Shown: positions 9,092 to 18,814 of the stretch, one piece after another
Position numbering within the stretch: the first letter of the stretch is position 1
Layout: every line of letters starts with the position of its first letter
Origin: Echinicola vietnamensis DSM 17526
Lineage (GTDB): Bacteria; Bacteroidota; Bacteroidia; Cytophagales; Cyclobacteriaceae
NCBI RefSeq assembly: GCF_000325705.1
Contig: NC_019904.1
Location: 5,253,501 to 5,317,500 of the forward strand
Reading direction: 5' to 3'
DNA length: 64,000 nt
Position numbers and translations under genes: made by a program
Notes under the pieces: generated by a model
Seen by the model: only the letters and a program-made list of their open reading frames with translations
Told to the model about the DNA's origin: nothing
The model's database searches: none

Positions 9092-11677
9092 TTATTCCGC
9101 CAATCGATCAATTAAAATCCCCAAAGTAGCCAAGCTGGAAGCCAGTCCAATCCAGTTTGTAGCGGACATCGGCTCTCTTTCCGGCTTTTCAGGAACAATA
9201 ATCTCCGCCCCTGGCTCCATTTTAGGATAATCCTTGAAGAAAATAAAGTTCTTGGTCCGCTTCACATCCCCATTGGCATAAATCACATAAGATTTTCCTT
9301 TTCGGGCATTGTCCGTAAAACCTCCGGCTTTAGATATATATCCTTTAAAACTCTTTCCGGATTCGAATCGAGCTGAAGTGGGAAACAATACTTCTCCCCG
9401 CATGCGAATTGTTTGAAGCTCCTTGGGAATACTTAAAATATCTCCTTCTTGTAATATCAAATCCTGATCGGATCCGGGATTTTCCAATATTTTAAGGAGG
9501 TCTATCCCCACCATTTCCTGAGTCTTAAATTCCACTTTTGCTGCCCTGGTACTATCCGACTGGGAGACATCTGTAACACGCTCCGCTCTAAATTCATCTG
9601 CAGCCAAGCCCTTTTGATTGGAGATATCTCCTCCTTTGTCATTGATTTTCTTATCAATCCGGTTTAGCATATTTACTTCTGCCTCTGTATTTTTCCCCTC
9701 CTCTTTTACCAAATTTTCCTTTACTTCCCTTAAATTTTCGCTCCTGACTTCATTGTCACTCTTCGGCACAAAATATTCTGTTCTTCGAATCAGTTTGGCT
9801 CCTTTGGCATAGGCAAACTGGTTCATTCCTCCTGCCCGTTTAAGCAAGTCAGAAATACGTTCATTTGCAGTGGAAATTGTATATTGTCCAGGATAGTTTA
9901 CTTCCCCTTCTACACGCACCATCTTTTCTCGTTGGAAACCGGGGCTTCTTCGGATAATGATATGGTCAAAAGGTTCCAATACCACTTCTTCATCACCGGA
10001 ATCTATTTCCAGGTTTTCATCGATATCAATGGTAAAGATTTCCGCGATTTGGCCGTTGGTGCGATCTTTTACTCTTCTGGCCACTTCGATATAAGCATCT
10101 GAAGCGGACTCCTTAAAGCCACCTGCTTTTAGCACCAAATCCTCCACGGTCATATTATCGGCAAAGGCAAAGGCTCCTGGGCGATTGACTTCACCCGAGA
10201 TCTTTACATAATACTCTTCCTTAAGGTCATACTTGCTCGGTATGTGCAGGACATCTTCTCGCTGTAAAATAATATCTTGAGCCGTACCGTTTACCACCCC
10301 TTTCACATCTACTGGAACAATCTCCAAGGTCATGTCCTGTTGGGTCCGATAAAGGGTCGCCCGGTTTAAAAAGGCTTCTCCGCGAAGTCCTTCTGCTTTA
10401 TCGATCAGGTCTTTTACCGTCATTCCTTCAAACAAGGCAAATTCTCCGGGGTGGAACACTGCGCCTGAAATTTGCACCCTATTTTCGAAACGCTCCAACT
10501 TTTTACCGATCAAGAATATATCCCCATCCTTGACCTTAAAGCTACCAAACGCCTCCTTACTGACGTCTGCCACTTCCCTGGCTTGATCAGAAACCCTACG
10601 CACTGCCACTCTGCCGGTATACGCTTCACTTTTAAATCCTCCGGCATAGCGGATCAGGTCGTTGATATCTTCATCGGCTTGGATTTCGAACAAGCCTTCC
10701 CTTCTCACCGGCCCCTGTACTTCCACACGGGTCTCTACTGCCGGTACCATGATAACATCGTTGTCTTGGAGGCGCACGTTTTGCTGCTGGTTGCCGTTCA
10801 TCAAGAATTCATAGACATCCACCTCTGCAATTTGGCGCGAATCCCGGAATACCCTGATATTTCTAAAGGAACCTTGCCGATTCGGTCCTCCCGCGGCATA
10901 CAGGGCATTGAACACCGATGCAAAGGAGGGCAAGGTGTAGTCTCCTGGGTTTTGCAGCTCTCCCACCATAGCCACTTGAATGGAACGAATATTCCCCAAA
11001 CGGATCTGCATAAAGGTCCGGGGATTACTGCTGTTTAAATCTGCATAGATGCTACTCAGCTCCCTTTTGATCCGGGCAGTAGCCGCTTGAATGGTGGAAC
11101 CGCCCACATTGATAGGGCCTACATTAGGGATGTAGACCCGTCCTTCCGGATTTACGCTCAGGTCATACGACTGCTGCGAGTCGCCATAGATATCGATCAG
11201 CAACTGGTCTCCCGTGCCGATCACATAACTTTGCGGCGTCGGAATGTTCAAGTTGGGAGAGAAATTCAGCTTTTTGTTATGAAACAGCCCATAGCCAAAG
11301 ATCTTTTTTTCCTCCTCTGATAGACTGTCTGCTTCACTTCTATCCCTTCCTATTCTAGCCGTATCCGTCAATTGTCTTTGCGCCATAGTACCACTATTTG
11401 CCTCATCAGCTGATACACCCGCGCTGTTTAGTTGGTTGATCCGCGTGGCCAGTTTACTGGCTTCCATGGCAGGCATTCCCCGCTCCTCGGCAAGTGCCGG
11501 AATCTGCGATTTGGAAATTCCCTGTTCCTCAGCCTTCTGGACGATGGTCGCAATCTGCGCATCCGTCAGCTGGTCCACTTTTACACTTTTGATGTCCGAT
11601 AGTGACTGGGCGTGTAGCGCTATCGAAATGATAAACATGATCAGGGTAAGGGAAAAAGCTTTGATATTGATGGACAT
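9092..11677 (-). CDS. Wza-type outer-membrane polysaccharide export protein with multiple SLBB domains
   Basis: An 861-residue secreted protein. An N-terminal signal peptide ends near LHAQS, followed by a helical region and then the Poly_export domain (YVIGTGDQLLIDIYGDSQQSYDLSVNPEG, residues about 150-180). A chain of SLBB-type beta-grasp repeats follows, each marked by a phrase of the form V-x-V-x-G-x-V-x-x-P-G. The C-terminus has a short hydrophobic segment, ATNWIGLASSLATLGILID. The family forms the outer-membrane exit channel for capsule or exopolysaccharide. It is much longer than E. coli Wza (about 380 residues), which is common in Bacteroidota. The signal sequence lacks an obvious lipobox Cys. 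It precedes the Wzz-type gene, consistent with one export machine. Confidence 0.9.
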   Translation of the reverse strand: MSINIKAFSLTLIMFIISIALHAQSLSDIKSVKVDQLTDAQIATIVQKAEEQGISKSQIPALAEERGMPAMEASKLATRINQLNSAGVSADEANSGTMAQRQLTDTARIGRDRSEADSLSEEEKKIFGYGLFHNKKLNFSPNLNIPTPQSYVIGTGDQLLIDIYGDSQQSYDLSVNPEGRVYIPNVGPINVGGSTIQAATARIKRELSSIYADLNSSNPRTFMQIRLGNIRSIQVAMVGELQNPGDYTLPSFASVFNALYAAGGPNRQGSFRNIRVFRDSRQIAEVDVYEFLMNGNQQQNVRLQDNDVIMVPAVETRVEVQGPVRREGLFEIQADEDINDLIRYAGGFKSEAYTGRVAVRRVSDQAREVADVSKEAFGSFKVKDGDIFLIGKKLERFENRVQISGAVFHPGEFALFEGMTVKDLIDKAEGLRGEAFLNRATLYRTQQDMTLEIVPVDVKGVVNGTAQDIILQREDVLHIPSKYDLKEEYYVKISGEVNRPGAFAFADNMTVEDLVLKAGGFKESASDAYIEVARRVKDRTNGQIAEIFTIDIDENLEIDSGDEEVVLEPFDHIIIRRSPGFQREKMVRVEGEVNYPGQYTISTANERISDLLKRAGGMNQFAYAKGAKLIRRTEYFVPKSDNEVRSENLREVKENLVKEEGKNTEAEVNMLNRIDKKINDKGGDISNQKGLAADEFRAERVTDVSQSDSTRAAKVEFKTQEMVGIDLLKILENPGSDQDLILQEGDILSIPKELQTIRMRGEVLFPTSARFESGKSFKGYISKAGGFTDNARKGKSYVIYANGDVKRTKNFIFFKDYPKMEPGAEIIVPEKPEREPMSATNWIGLASSLATLGILIDRLAE

Positions 11678-11740
11678 ACTTATTGTGTTATTGTCGAATT
11701 GTTGTGTTGTTGAACTGAGATATTATTGAATCGTATTATT

Positions 11741-11897
11741 GTCATTCCGAGGTAAGGAGGAATCTTTTTTCGCAAGTAGCAAATGTCGAGATGTATCCTC
11801 ACGTCAGTATGATTGAATATTTGTCATTCCGACATCAGGAGGAATCTTTTTACGATAACGATTTCCGTAGAGATACTTCCTGGCGTCCGCATGACAA
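11741..11897. repeat. Two copies of a GTCATTCCGA-type fold-back repeat
   Basis: Copy A starts at 11741 and copy B at 11823. Each begins GTCATTCCGA, continues with a GGAGGAATCTTTTT segment and ends with a degenerate reverse complement (TCCTCACGTCAGTATGA in A; TTCCTGGCGTCCGCATGAC in B, ending near 11897). They can fold into stems. They occupy the gap between the Wza-type gene and the GIY-YIG gene. Related copies are at 12281-12350 and, more loosely, 14965-15060. Mobile or REP-like nature is inferred. Confidence 0.65.
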
Positions 11898-11927
11898 GGC
11901 GATTGTCAATCAAAGGCGGAAATAAAT

Positions 11928-12233
11928 CTAAATTTCATCATTTAAAAACTTCCATTTTGGATTATGATCATTTATCAACTTAACCTTTTTTTCCCGTCTC
12001 CAACCTTTAATCTCTCTTTCTCTTTGTATAGCTTCTGAAACAACTGGAAATCTTTCCCAATAAATCAAATAGAAACAATTGTATTTTGATGTGAAACTGG
12101 TCTTCTTTTCAGGATTAGCATGTTGATATAACCTGTTTCTTAAATCATTTGTAACTCCAGTGTACAATACCGTTTTATTTTTATTGGTTAGAATGTACAC
12201 AAAATAATTATGTGTCCCTAAAGGTTTAACCAT
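11928..12233 (-). CDS. Small GIY-YIG nuclease-domain protein
   Basis: A 101-residue protein that is essentially one GIY-YIG domain. It has the Tyr pair in FVYILTNKN and YTGVTNDLRNRLYQH, then the conserved Arg region and an EREIKGWRREKKVKLI segment carrying the catalytic Glu. Members of this small family (UPF0213/YhbQ-like) are common single-domain proteins in Bacteroidota, and their cellular role is not settled. It sits alone between fold-back repeats inside the polysaccharide locus, and the association with polysaccharide synthesis is probably accidental. Confidence 0.85.
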   Translation of the reverse strand: MVKPLGTHNYFVYILTNKNKTVLYTGVTNDLRNRLYQHANPEKKTSFTSKYNCFYLIYWERFPVVSEAIQREREIKGWRREKKVKLINDHNPKWKFLNDEI

Positions 12234-12280
12234 CGATTCTACACCTTAAATAAAGTGTTGTTCAAAGGTAACGAACTGGC

Positions 12281-12350
12281 ATCCTAAGGGGTGAGAGTCT
12301 TATTTCGATGACGTTTTTCGTAAAGATGCTTCCTCACGTCAGCATGACAA
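12281..12350. repeat. Third, partial copy of the fold-back repeat
   Basis: The end TGCTTCCTCACGTCAGCATGAC matches the 3' half of copies A and B at 11741-11897, while the 5' half is eroded. It lies between the GIY-YIG start and the ugd stop, so the small nuclease gene is bracketed by copies of one repeat family. Confidence 0.5.
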
Positions 12351-12374
12351 CTCTTCAATCCAACCGTCTACCTA

Positions 12375-13691
12375 TTAAATGCCAATGCCATAGTGCTCAA
12401 ACCCTTCCTCTTTCAAATACTTGGCATCGTAGATGTTTCTACCGTCAAAGACGACTTTATTTTTGAGCAGTTTGCTCAGCGTTGACCAACTGGGTAGTCG
12501 GAATTCCGACCACTCTGTCACGAGGAGCAAAGCATCTGCATCGATGCAAGCATCATAAGCATCCTTACAATAAGTGACTTTATCCCCCACATATACCTCC
12601 TTGGCTTCATCCATGGCTATGGGGTCATAGGCTTTCACTTCTGCTCCTGCTGCCCGTAGTTCATCGATCATTACAATGGCCGGCGCCTCGCGCATGTCAT
12701 CGGTATTTGGCTTAAAGCTCAGTCCCCACATCGCAAAGGTCATTCCTGTCAAATCCTCACCAAAGTGCTTCTTTACCTTTTTGACCAATACATGCTTCTG
12801 GTCATCGTTGACATCCTCCACTGCTTGGAGCACCCGAAGGTTATAACCATATTGCTTTGCAGTTCTTACAATCGCCTTTACATCTTTGGGAAAACAAGAT
12901 CCCCCATATCCCACACCAGGGTAAATAAATTTATTTCCAATTCTGGGATCTGACCCGATGCCTTTGCGTACCATGTTTGCATTGGCCCCTACCAACTCAC
13001 AAAGGTTAGCAATGTCGTTCATAAAACTGATCTTGGTGGCCAACATGGCATTTGCGGTATATTTGGTCATTTCTGCAGAGGGAATGTCCATATAGATGAT
13101 CCGCTCTCCGCTCAGCTGGAAAGGCTTATATAGCCTTCTCATGATCTTTTCTGCCCTTTCGTCCTCCACTCCGATCACAATTCTATCCGGCTTTAAAAAG
13201 TCCTCTACCGCGGCACCTTCTTTTAGGAATTCAGGATTTGAGGCTACTGCAAAATCCAAGGCCCTGTCCCGCTTTTCCAACGCTACCTTAATGGCCTGCT
13301 CAACCTTCTTGCCCGTGGTTACCGGAACGGTACTTTTCGTCGCCACTACGATATAGTCGGACATCTTTTGCCCAATTTCATCTGCCACGGCCAAGACATA
13401 TTTGAGATCAGCAGAACCATCCTCACCCGGAGGTGTGCCCACGGCGATAAACGCCACTTCTGATCCTTGGATGGCTTCTCCCAAATCGGTGGTAAACTTC
13501 AGTCGACCACTTTCATAGTTCCGTACGACGATTTCTTCGAGCCCAGGTTCATAGATCGGCATCACACCTTGCTTGAGCTTATCGATCTTCTTCTGATCAA
13601 TGTCCACACACACCACTTCAATCCCTACGTCTGCAAAACAAGCTCCTGAAACCAACCCGACATAACCGGTACCTACTACAGTGATTTTCAT
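12375..13691 (-). CDS. ugd: UDP-glucose 6-dehydrogenase (copy 1)
   Basis: A 438-residue Ugd. NAD motif [17 protein letters not shown] lies at 7-23, [12 protein letters not shown] near 84-95 and [14 protein letters not shown] at 152-165. The catalytic C266 is in [10 protein letters not shown], and the C-terminal UDP-binding domain contains [15 protein letters not shown]. It oxidises UDP-glucose to UDP-glucuronate with two NAD+ reductions. A paralogue at 19943-21259 has exactly the same length and differs at scattered positions, with more GC-rich third positions. Copy 1 is flanked by intergenic repeats, and its start lies in a run typical of Bacteroidota leaders. Confidence 0.95.
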   Translation of the reverse strand: MKITVVGTGYVGLVSGACFADVGIEVVCVDIDQKKIDKLKQGVMPIYEPGLEEIVVRNYESGRLKFTTDLGEAIQGSEVAFIAVGTPPGEDGSADLKYVLAVADEIGQKMSDYIVVATKSTVPVTTGKKVEQAIKVALEKRDRALDFAVASNPEFLKEGAAVEDFLKPDRIVIGVEDERAEKIMRRLYKPFQLSGERIIYMDIPSAEMTKYTANAMLATKISFMNDIANLCELVGANANMVRKGIGSDPRIGNKFIYPGVGYGGSCFPKDVKAIVRTAKQYGYNLRVLQAVEDVNDDQKHVLVKKVKKHFGEDLTGMTFAMWGLSFKPNTDDMREAPAIVMIDELRAAGAEVKAYDPIAMDEAKEVYVGDKVTYCKDAYDACIDADALLLVTEWSEFRLPSWSTLSKLLKNKVVFDGRNIYDAKYLKEEGFEHYGIGI

Positions 13692-13931
13692 ATTTTTTAC
13701 TGTTAGATTGATTTAATAAAAGTCAATAGCCTAAGGCTTTGAATTTAGAGTTAGAAATTATGAATGGAGAATGTTATGACCATTACTACATGTATATTCA
13801 CCATGAATATCTAAATTCATCATTCCTCATTTATAATTCTTTATTGGGCTCCGCCCACAGCTTCGCCCGGTCAGTCACATTTTCGTGCTTATCGGGATAG
13901 GTAATCAGAAAAGCCAAGTAGGCTAAATTGC

Positions 13932-14444
13932 TTACTCAGCCGCTTTATTATATAAAATGATGCCAGACTGGGAATTATCTCCCAGTACGGTAAAATTCAC
14001 TTTTCGGTCGATCATTTCTTGGATACGTTTCCCCAGAATGTCGAGGTATTCTTCATTTAACGCATTTCCCTTGATACTGACATCAATGGTACCCGTATCG
14101 AGACCATTGGCATAATCTCCGGTAAGAATGACACTTTCCACATCTCCCATCCGGTTCAGGACCTCCTCCACCAGCGTGTCCAGGCCAATGTATTTTCGGA
14201 TGATATCCTGTAGGGAAAAAAACAAAGGGTGCCGGGTGTTGGCACTGTAGCTGATCCTGTTTTTTTCAGAAGCCTTTTGAAGGTAACCCGCTTCGGACAG
14301 GTTGTTAAGCTCCTTTCTTATGGCATTGGTGGATTCACCAAACTCCTCGGCCAGGCCACGGAGGTGACTATGGTTATCAGCGTTGATAAAAAACTTTACC
14401 AACAGTCGCAGTCTGGTCTTGGATGTAATCAAAGAATCGAGCAT
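13932..14444 (-). CDS. Winged-helix transcriptional regulator with nucleotidyltransferase-like C-terminal domain
   Basis: The start at 14444 (MLDSLITSKTRLRLLVKFF, 170 residues) fits the domain better than the upstream ATG at 14474, which would add 10 residues. An N-terminal winged helix (SHLRGLAEEFGESTNAIRKELNNLSEAGYL) resembles ArsR/MarR-like DNA-binding domains. The C-terminal part contains VESVILTGDYANGLDTGTIDVSIKG, reminiscent of a minimal nucleotidyltransferase fold (hGS-x-A-x-G-x-x-x-x-D-hDhh), but the GS pair is GD here, so catalytic activity is doubtful. It is encoded in the polysaccharide locus upstream of ugd and may regulate it (inference). Confidence 0.7.
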   Translation of the reverse strand: MLDSLITSKTRLRLLVKFFINADNHSHLRGLAEEFGESTNAIRKELNNLSEAGYLQKASEKNRISYSANTRHPLFFSLQDIIRKYIGLDTLVEEVLNRMGDVESVILTGDYANGLDTGTIDVSIKGNALNEEYLDILGKRIQEMIDRKVNFTVLGDNSQSGIILYNKAAE

Positions 14445-15268
14445 AAAAAAGCACCTTGGCCTAACGAGCACCAAAAGTACTCGTTAGACATTACATCTCC
14501 AAAACTTTTCATTTTTTTCGTTAAAAACGCCCTTAACTTCGTATTTTATAACATTCACATAATATTGTTGTACAAATGAAAATCAGCACTTCAAAAGAAA
14601 ACATCAAATGATGTATTGCAAAAAAATAATTTTTAAGTTCTTTTTACATCATATAAATCGTGATAACAACCGATAACTGAAGAATATTATACCTCACCTA
14701 GCCTCTCCTGTGAGGAGAGGGATCGAGTGGTAAATATGGGAGGAGTGTTCGTTATAGGCCACGAAGGCTCGAAGGCACTAAGGATTTTTTGGTGCTTTCT
14801 TCAGGATTAAAATGGGAAAAGTATTGATTGTACCTTCTCTGTATTCAGTTAGGTGGCTCTCAGCCTAAAGCACCCACCTAAACCTTTGTCCATTTGAGCC
14901 TTTGATCCATTTAACTATGGAAACATGAAAATATCCGAACAATTGAGGTTGTCTTATAAGTCCTCGTCATTGCGATTCCGATGGATATCGGAAGAAGCAA
15001 TCTCGTCATACGTGCAATGAAAGCACATCGAGATCACTTCACTCCGCTCGTGATGACGGATTATTGATTTATGAAACAGCCTCATAGGGGGTAATTCGGA
15101 TGGTTTTTACCTCTCCTAGCCTCTCCCGTGAGGAGAGGAACCGCTCCTGGAGTTCACTCAAAAGAGAAGTTGAGTAAATCAAAACATTAAATCTGTGTTT
15201 ATCCGTGTCCATCCATGGCAGAATAGTTTCACCTCTCCTAGGGGACAAGCGGATAAAGCACTAGCCGA
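14445..15268. other. Gene-free stretch with REP-like hairpins and a fold-back repeat
   Basis: About 820 bp with no convincing coding sequence. It contains two near-identical hairpins with arms CCTCTCC/GGAGAGG (14702-14720 and about 15120-15138), both preceded by a CCTAG-type lead, and a third truncated lead near 15231. Between them lies a longer fold-back at about 14965-15060 that begins CGTCATTGCGATTCCGAT and ends TCGTGATGACGG. It separates the HTH gene from tviB copy 2, so two transcription units are likely. Confidence 0.6.
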
Positions 15269-16588
15269 TTACAGCCGTGCATCCACCAAGCCTTTGTCCA
15301 GCATGCCCTTGACATCGTAAACCACCTGCTTATCGGACTTTTGGATGGTCCAGGTCTTGAATTCCTGATGGGCAACGGCCAGGATAATCGCCGAATAGCC
15401 AGACAGGTCCGGCTGTTGGTCACGGTCCAGCACCTGGATATGGTATTCGTGCGCCACTTCCGAAGGATTGGCCCAGGGGTCGTAGACGTCTACATGAATG
15501 TCAAAATTCTCCAGTTCCCGGTAAATATCGATCACGCGTGTATTGCGTACATCTGGACAATCCTCTTTGAAGGTAAATCCCAGGATCAGCACCTTGGATT
15601 CCATCACCTTGAGGTCCTTGCGCATCATGTGCTTGATCACCTCGGTGGCGACATGTTTGCCCATGGAATCGTTCAGGCGCCTTCCTGCCAAAATGATCTC
15701 GGGGTGATATCCTACTTCCTGCGCCTTTTGGGCAAGGTAAAAAGGATCTACCCCGATGCAGTGCCCACCGACCAGGCCTGGGCGGAAAGGGAGGAAGTTC
15801 CATTTGGTACCGGCCGCCTCCAGTACTTCCTGGGTATCTATATGCAACAGGTTAAAGATCTTGGAAAGCTCGTTGACAAAGGCAATGTTGATGTCCCGCT
15901 GGGAATTCTCGATGACCTTGGCCGCCTCGGCCACTTTTATGGAGGAAGCCTTGAAGGTCCCTGCCGTGATGACCGACCGGTAAAGTCCATCGATAAACTC
16001 GGCCGCTTCAGGGCAGCTACCGGAAGTCACTTTTAATATCTTGGCAACAGTATGCTCCTTGTCCCCAGGGTTGATCCTTTCCGGGGAATAGCCCACAAAA
16101 AAGTCCTGGTTGAATTTCAGTCCTGAACCTTTTTCCAGCACCGGCACGCACTCCTCCTCGGTCACCCCGGGGTACACGGTAGATTCATAGATCACCACAT
16201 CTCCTTTTTTCAACACCTTACCGATGGCCTTGGAAGCCTTGAGCATTGGGGTCAGCACGGGACGGTTGTGCTTGTCGGTAGGCGTGGGCACCGTCACGAT
16301 ATAAACGTTGCAATCAGCAATATCCCGCTCCGAGCAGGTGGGGTAAAAACCGGTTGCCCCATCCCCCAACTCATTTTTGTCGTTGACCAATACGGACCGT
16401 AAAAGTTCATCCTCCACCTCCAGGGTATGGTCCTTTCCCTTGGAGAGCTCCTCTACCCTGGGGCCGGAGATATCAAAGCCCGTCACCGGATACTTCTTGG
16501 CAAATTCTACGGCAAGGGGCAGGCCTACATAGCCCAGGCCAATAACGGCAATGTTTGCTTTTTCAAGCGGAAAAAGTAGCGTATTCAT
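15269..16588 (-). CDS. tviB: UDP-N-acetylhexosamine 6-dehydrogenase, TviB/WbpO type (copy 2)
   Basis: A 439-residue paralogue of the protein at 6436-7755. It has the NAD motif [12 protein letters not shown] at 17-28, [15 protein letters not shown] near 101, [10 protein letters not shown], the catalytic C277 in [12 protein letters not shown], and [10 protein letters not shown]. It is predicted to oxidise UDP-GlcNAc (or UDP-GalNAc) to the 6-carboxylate. In the Vi pathway TviB is followed by the epimerase TviC, and a TviC-like gene is nearby at 18815-19903, which fits this copy better than copy 1. It is more GC-rich than copy 1, matching the flanking manC and epimerase genes. Confidence 0.88.
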   Translation of the reverse strand: MNTLLFPLEKANIAVIGLGYVGLPLAVEFAKKYPVTGFDISGPRVEELSKGKDHTLEVEDELLRSVLVNDKNELGDGATGFYPTCSERDIADCNVYIVTVPTPTDKHNRPVLTPMLKASKAIGKVLKKGDVVIYESTVYPGVTEEECVPVLEKGSGLKFNQDFFVGYSPERINPGDKEHTVAKILKVTSGSCPEAAEFIDGLYRSVITAGTFKASSIKVAEAAKVIENSQRDINIAFVNELSKIFNLLHIDTQEVLEAAGTKWNFLPFRPGLVGGHCIGVDPFYLAQKAQEVGYHPEIILAGRRLNDSMGKHVATEVIKHMMRKDLKVMESKVLILGFTFKEDCPDVRNTRVIDIYRELENFDIHVDVYDPWANPSEVAHEYHIQVLDRDQQPDLSGYSAIILAVAHQEFKTWTIQKSDKQVVYDVKGMLDKGLVDARL

Positions 16589-16975
16589 GAGTAGTGTCTA
16601 TTATAAAGCAATGTAAGAATAGGTCTGTTTTGGTTTTATTGATGTTTCACAAATATAGTTGTTTGGTTGGATTTTGGATCAAGCCATGATTTCTGGAAGC
16701 GATAAATCTCTTTATTTATCTGAACAATAATAGGCCATAAACGCTCCAAGTAATTATAAATTCCTTCCAGTGCAGGTTAAAGCATGCATTTTGTGCCTCT
16801 AGGAATTTGTGGCATTTTTAATTATCCGTGGTTTTACTACTAAGCGTCCTTGCAGCCACCAAACTAAATGCCAGGTCCTTGTTTTTTCGTTCTGCACGCT
16901 TATAAAACATAGGTGCAGCCCGTTGACTGCACCTTTCACAAAAGGAAATCGCATGGCATTCGATCATTCCTCTTT
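16589..16975. other. Gene-free spacer between cysQ and tviB copy 2
   Basis: About 390 bp of moderately AT-rich sequence. I see no family-like peptide in any frame, no strong hairpin and no repeat shared with other spacers. It probably holds the promoter region of tviB copy 2, but no clear TTTG/TAnnTTTG pair was found. Confidence 0.4.
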
Positions 16976-17737
16976 CTACGTCACCGTACTGGCTATAAAA
17001 TATGGGTTATGTAAATCCTTTTTGTTGTATTCCAACGATTGATCACTTTCGGCCTGCAACACCTGCCCTCCCATCGCCTTTAACACGCCATGGGCCGCAG
17101 CGGTGTCCCATTCCATGCAGGGTGCAAAACGGGGGTAAATCTCCGCTTTGCCTTCGGCCAGCAACATAAACTTCAGCGAACTGCCCATACTGATCACACT
17201 GGCCTCGGGGTAGTCCGCCATAAAGGCCCTGGTCCGTGCACTCGGATGGGACAGGCTCACGACCATGGTCCCTACTTGTTCTTTCTGTACCTGACCTAAC
17301 CGGAATGGAGGTCGGTCACCTACCTGCTTCCAGGCACCCTCCGCTTCGCTCCCCCAATACATCCAGCCCATCACCGGGGCATAGACCACGCCAAGCACGG
17401 GACGTCCCTCATGGATCAGGGCAATGTTCACGGTAAATTCACCGTTTCTTTTGACAAACTCTTTGGTCCCGTCCAATGGATCCACCATCCAAAACCAATC
17501 CCATTGGCTTCGGACCGCATAAGGAACCTCTTCTCCTTCTTCAGAAAGCACCGGTAGCCCTGTCTCCTGAAGTATCTCAAGAATACAATGATGGGCTGCT
17601 TTGTCTGCTCGTGTCAATGGGGAATCATCCTCTTTGTAGGCCAATCCTATGTCGGGAGCCCCATACACTTCCATGATCTCCGTTCCTGCTGACTTAGCTG
17701 CCCCTACCGCTACCAAAGTAAGTGCCTCTACATTCAT
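16976..17737 (-). CDS. cysQ: 3'(2'),5'-bisphosphate nucleotidase CysQ
   Basis: A 253-residue member of the Li+-sensitive inositol-monophosphatase superfamily. The metal-binding motifs are LSEEGEEVPY, then WMVDPLDGTKEFVKRNGEFTV (the D-P-L-D-G-T-x-E/K-F core), and a later WDTAAAHGVLKAMGG. The start MNVEALTLVAVGAAKSAG is typical. It hydrolyses adenosine 3',5'-bisphosphate to AMP, recycling the by-product of sulfate activation and sulfotransfer. Its place in a polysaccharide locus hints at sulfated sugar chemistry, but no sulfotransferase or PAPS-synthesis gene is visible in this window. The gene may simply be a housekeeping passenger next to manC. Confidence 0.9.
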   Translation of the reverse strand: MNVEALTLVAVGAAKSAGTEIMEVYGAPDIGLAYKEDDSPLTRADKAAHHCILEILQETGLPVLSEEGEEVPYAVRSQWDWFWMVDPLDGTKEFVKRNGEFTVNIALIHEGRPVLGVVYAPVMGWMYWGSEAEGAWKQVGDRPPFRLGQVQKEQVGTMVVSLSHPSARTRAFMADYPEASVISMGSSLKFMLLAEGKAEIYPRFAPCMEWDTAAAHGVLKAMGGQVLQAESDQSLEYNKKDLHNPYFIASTVT

Positions 17738-17789
17738 TTATCCGGTTTATCGCTCTATGATTTCACATGCCCTTTACGTTGGACTTTTA

Positions 17790-18788
17790 CTAATCCACCA
17801 GCTCAGGCTTATCCTTTTCCAACTTCTCAAACACCTTTTTCACGTCCTGGGCACTTTCCTTTTTCAGTACCAGGATGGCATCTTTGGTCTGTACCAAAAT
17901 GGTATTTTCCAGTCCCACGAATTCCGTGTGGACATTGCTGCCGATGATCATATTGCCCTGCGCATCGGGCTCATAGCCGTGCTGCTCCATGTACTCGAAT
18001 ACCGACTCAAAAGAGCCCATGTCCGACCAGCCAAATGAGGATGGCACTACCTTTATTTTCCGTGTGCGCTCCATCACGGCATAATCCACCGATATAGAAG
18101 GGATCTTCATGGACAGTTCTTTGTCCAAAAACCCATCCGATGCCGCCTCCATGGCCTCTTGCGAACGTTTGAATACCTCCGGCTCATAGCTTTCCAGCTC
18201 GGAAAGGAATACCTGCGCCTTGAAGCAGAACATACCCGAGTTCCAAAGAAAATTCCCCTGCTCTAAAAACTGCTCTGCGGTTGCCAGATCAGGTTTTTCC
18301 CGGAAACCCTTTACCGACTCCCCGTCGGCCTCGATATAGCCAAACCCGGTTTCCGGGCGGGTAGGTTTGAGGCCGAAGGTCACGATATGGTCTTCCTTGG
18401 CCAATTCAATGGCCCTCTCAACACTTTTAGTATAGGCATCTCCCGTGGTAATCAGGTGGTCCGAGGGAGTCACAAAAAGAATATCCTCCGGCCCGGAACG
18501 AAACGCCGCAAAGGCAATGGCCGCTGCCGTATTCCGGGGACAGGCCTCGATCACTTCGATATATTTGGTAATGCCAAGCCCTTTAATATCCTTTCGGGAC
18601 AGTTCATAGTTGGCCTGGTTGCCGACGATCATCAGTTGATCGCACAGGGGCTGGTTCCGCTCCACCGTCTTTTGGAACAAGGTCCTTTCCTCAAAAATAG
18701 GCAAGTATTGTTTGGGACAACTTTTTCGGGAAAGGGGCCAAAGCCTGCTGCCTACCCCTCCGGACAATACTACGTTCGTAATTTTCAT
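17790..18788 (-). CDS. manC: Mannose-1-phosphate guanylyltransferase (short form, no isomerase domain)
   Basis: A 332-residue nucleotidyltransferase. The pyrophosphorylase signature is GGVGSRLWPLSRKSCPKQYL at residues 10-29, LFVTPSDHLI supplies the metal-binding Asp, and GYIEADGESVKGFREKPD carries the sugar-contacting residues. The C-terminus ends soon after the GTP-transferase domain, so the phosphomannose-isomerase/cupin half found in bifunctional AlgA/ManC is absent. It makes GDP-mannose from mannose 1-phosphate and GTP, and would feed Gmd (4009-5124) for colitose and any mannosyltransferases. Confidence 0.92.
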   Translation of the reverse strand: MKITNVVLSGGVGSRLWPLSRKSCPKQYLPIFEERTLFQKTVERNQPLCDQLMIVGNQANYELSRKDIKGLGITKYIEVIEACPRNTAAAIAFAAFRSGPEDILFVTPSDHLITTGDAYTKSVERAIELAKEDHIVTFGLKPTRPETGFGYIEADGESVKGFREKPDLATAEQFLEQGNFLWNSGMFCFKAQVFLSELESYEPEVFKRSQEAMEAASDGFLDKELSMKIPSISVDYAVMERTRKIKVVPSSFGWSDMGSFESVFEYMEQHGYEPDAQGNMIIGSNVHTEFVGLENTILVQTKDAILVLKKESAQDVKKVFEKLEKDKPELVD

Positions 18789-18814
18789 TCGTTTGGTTAA
18801 GTTTATCTTGACGT

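Noticed and set aside
10472..11038. 188-residue plus-strand frame inside the Wza-type gene
   Set aside because: It is antisense to a conserved SLBB-rich protein and has the His/Asp-rich composition of an opposite-strand shadow.
16809..17042. 77-residue plus-strand frame starting in the tviB-cysQ spacer
   Set aside because: It runs into cysQ antisense, has no family-like motif and no promoter; likely chance.
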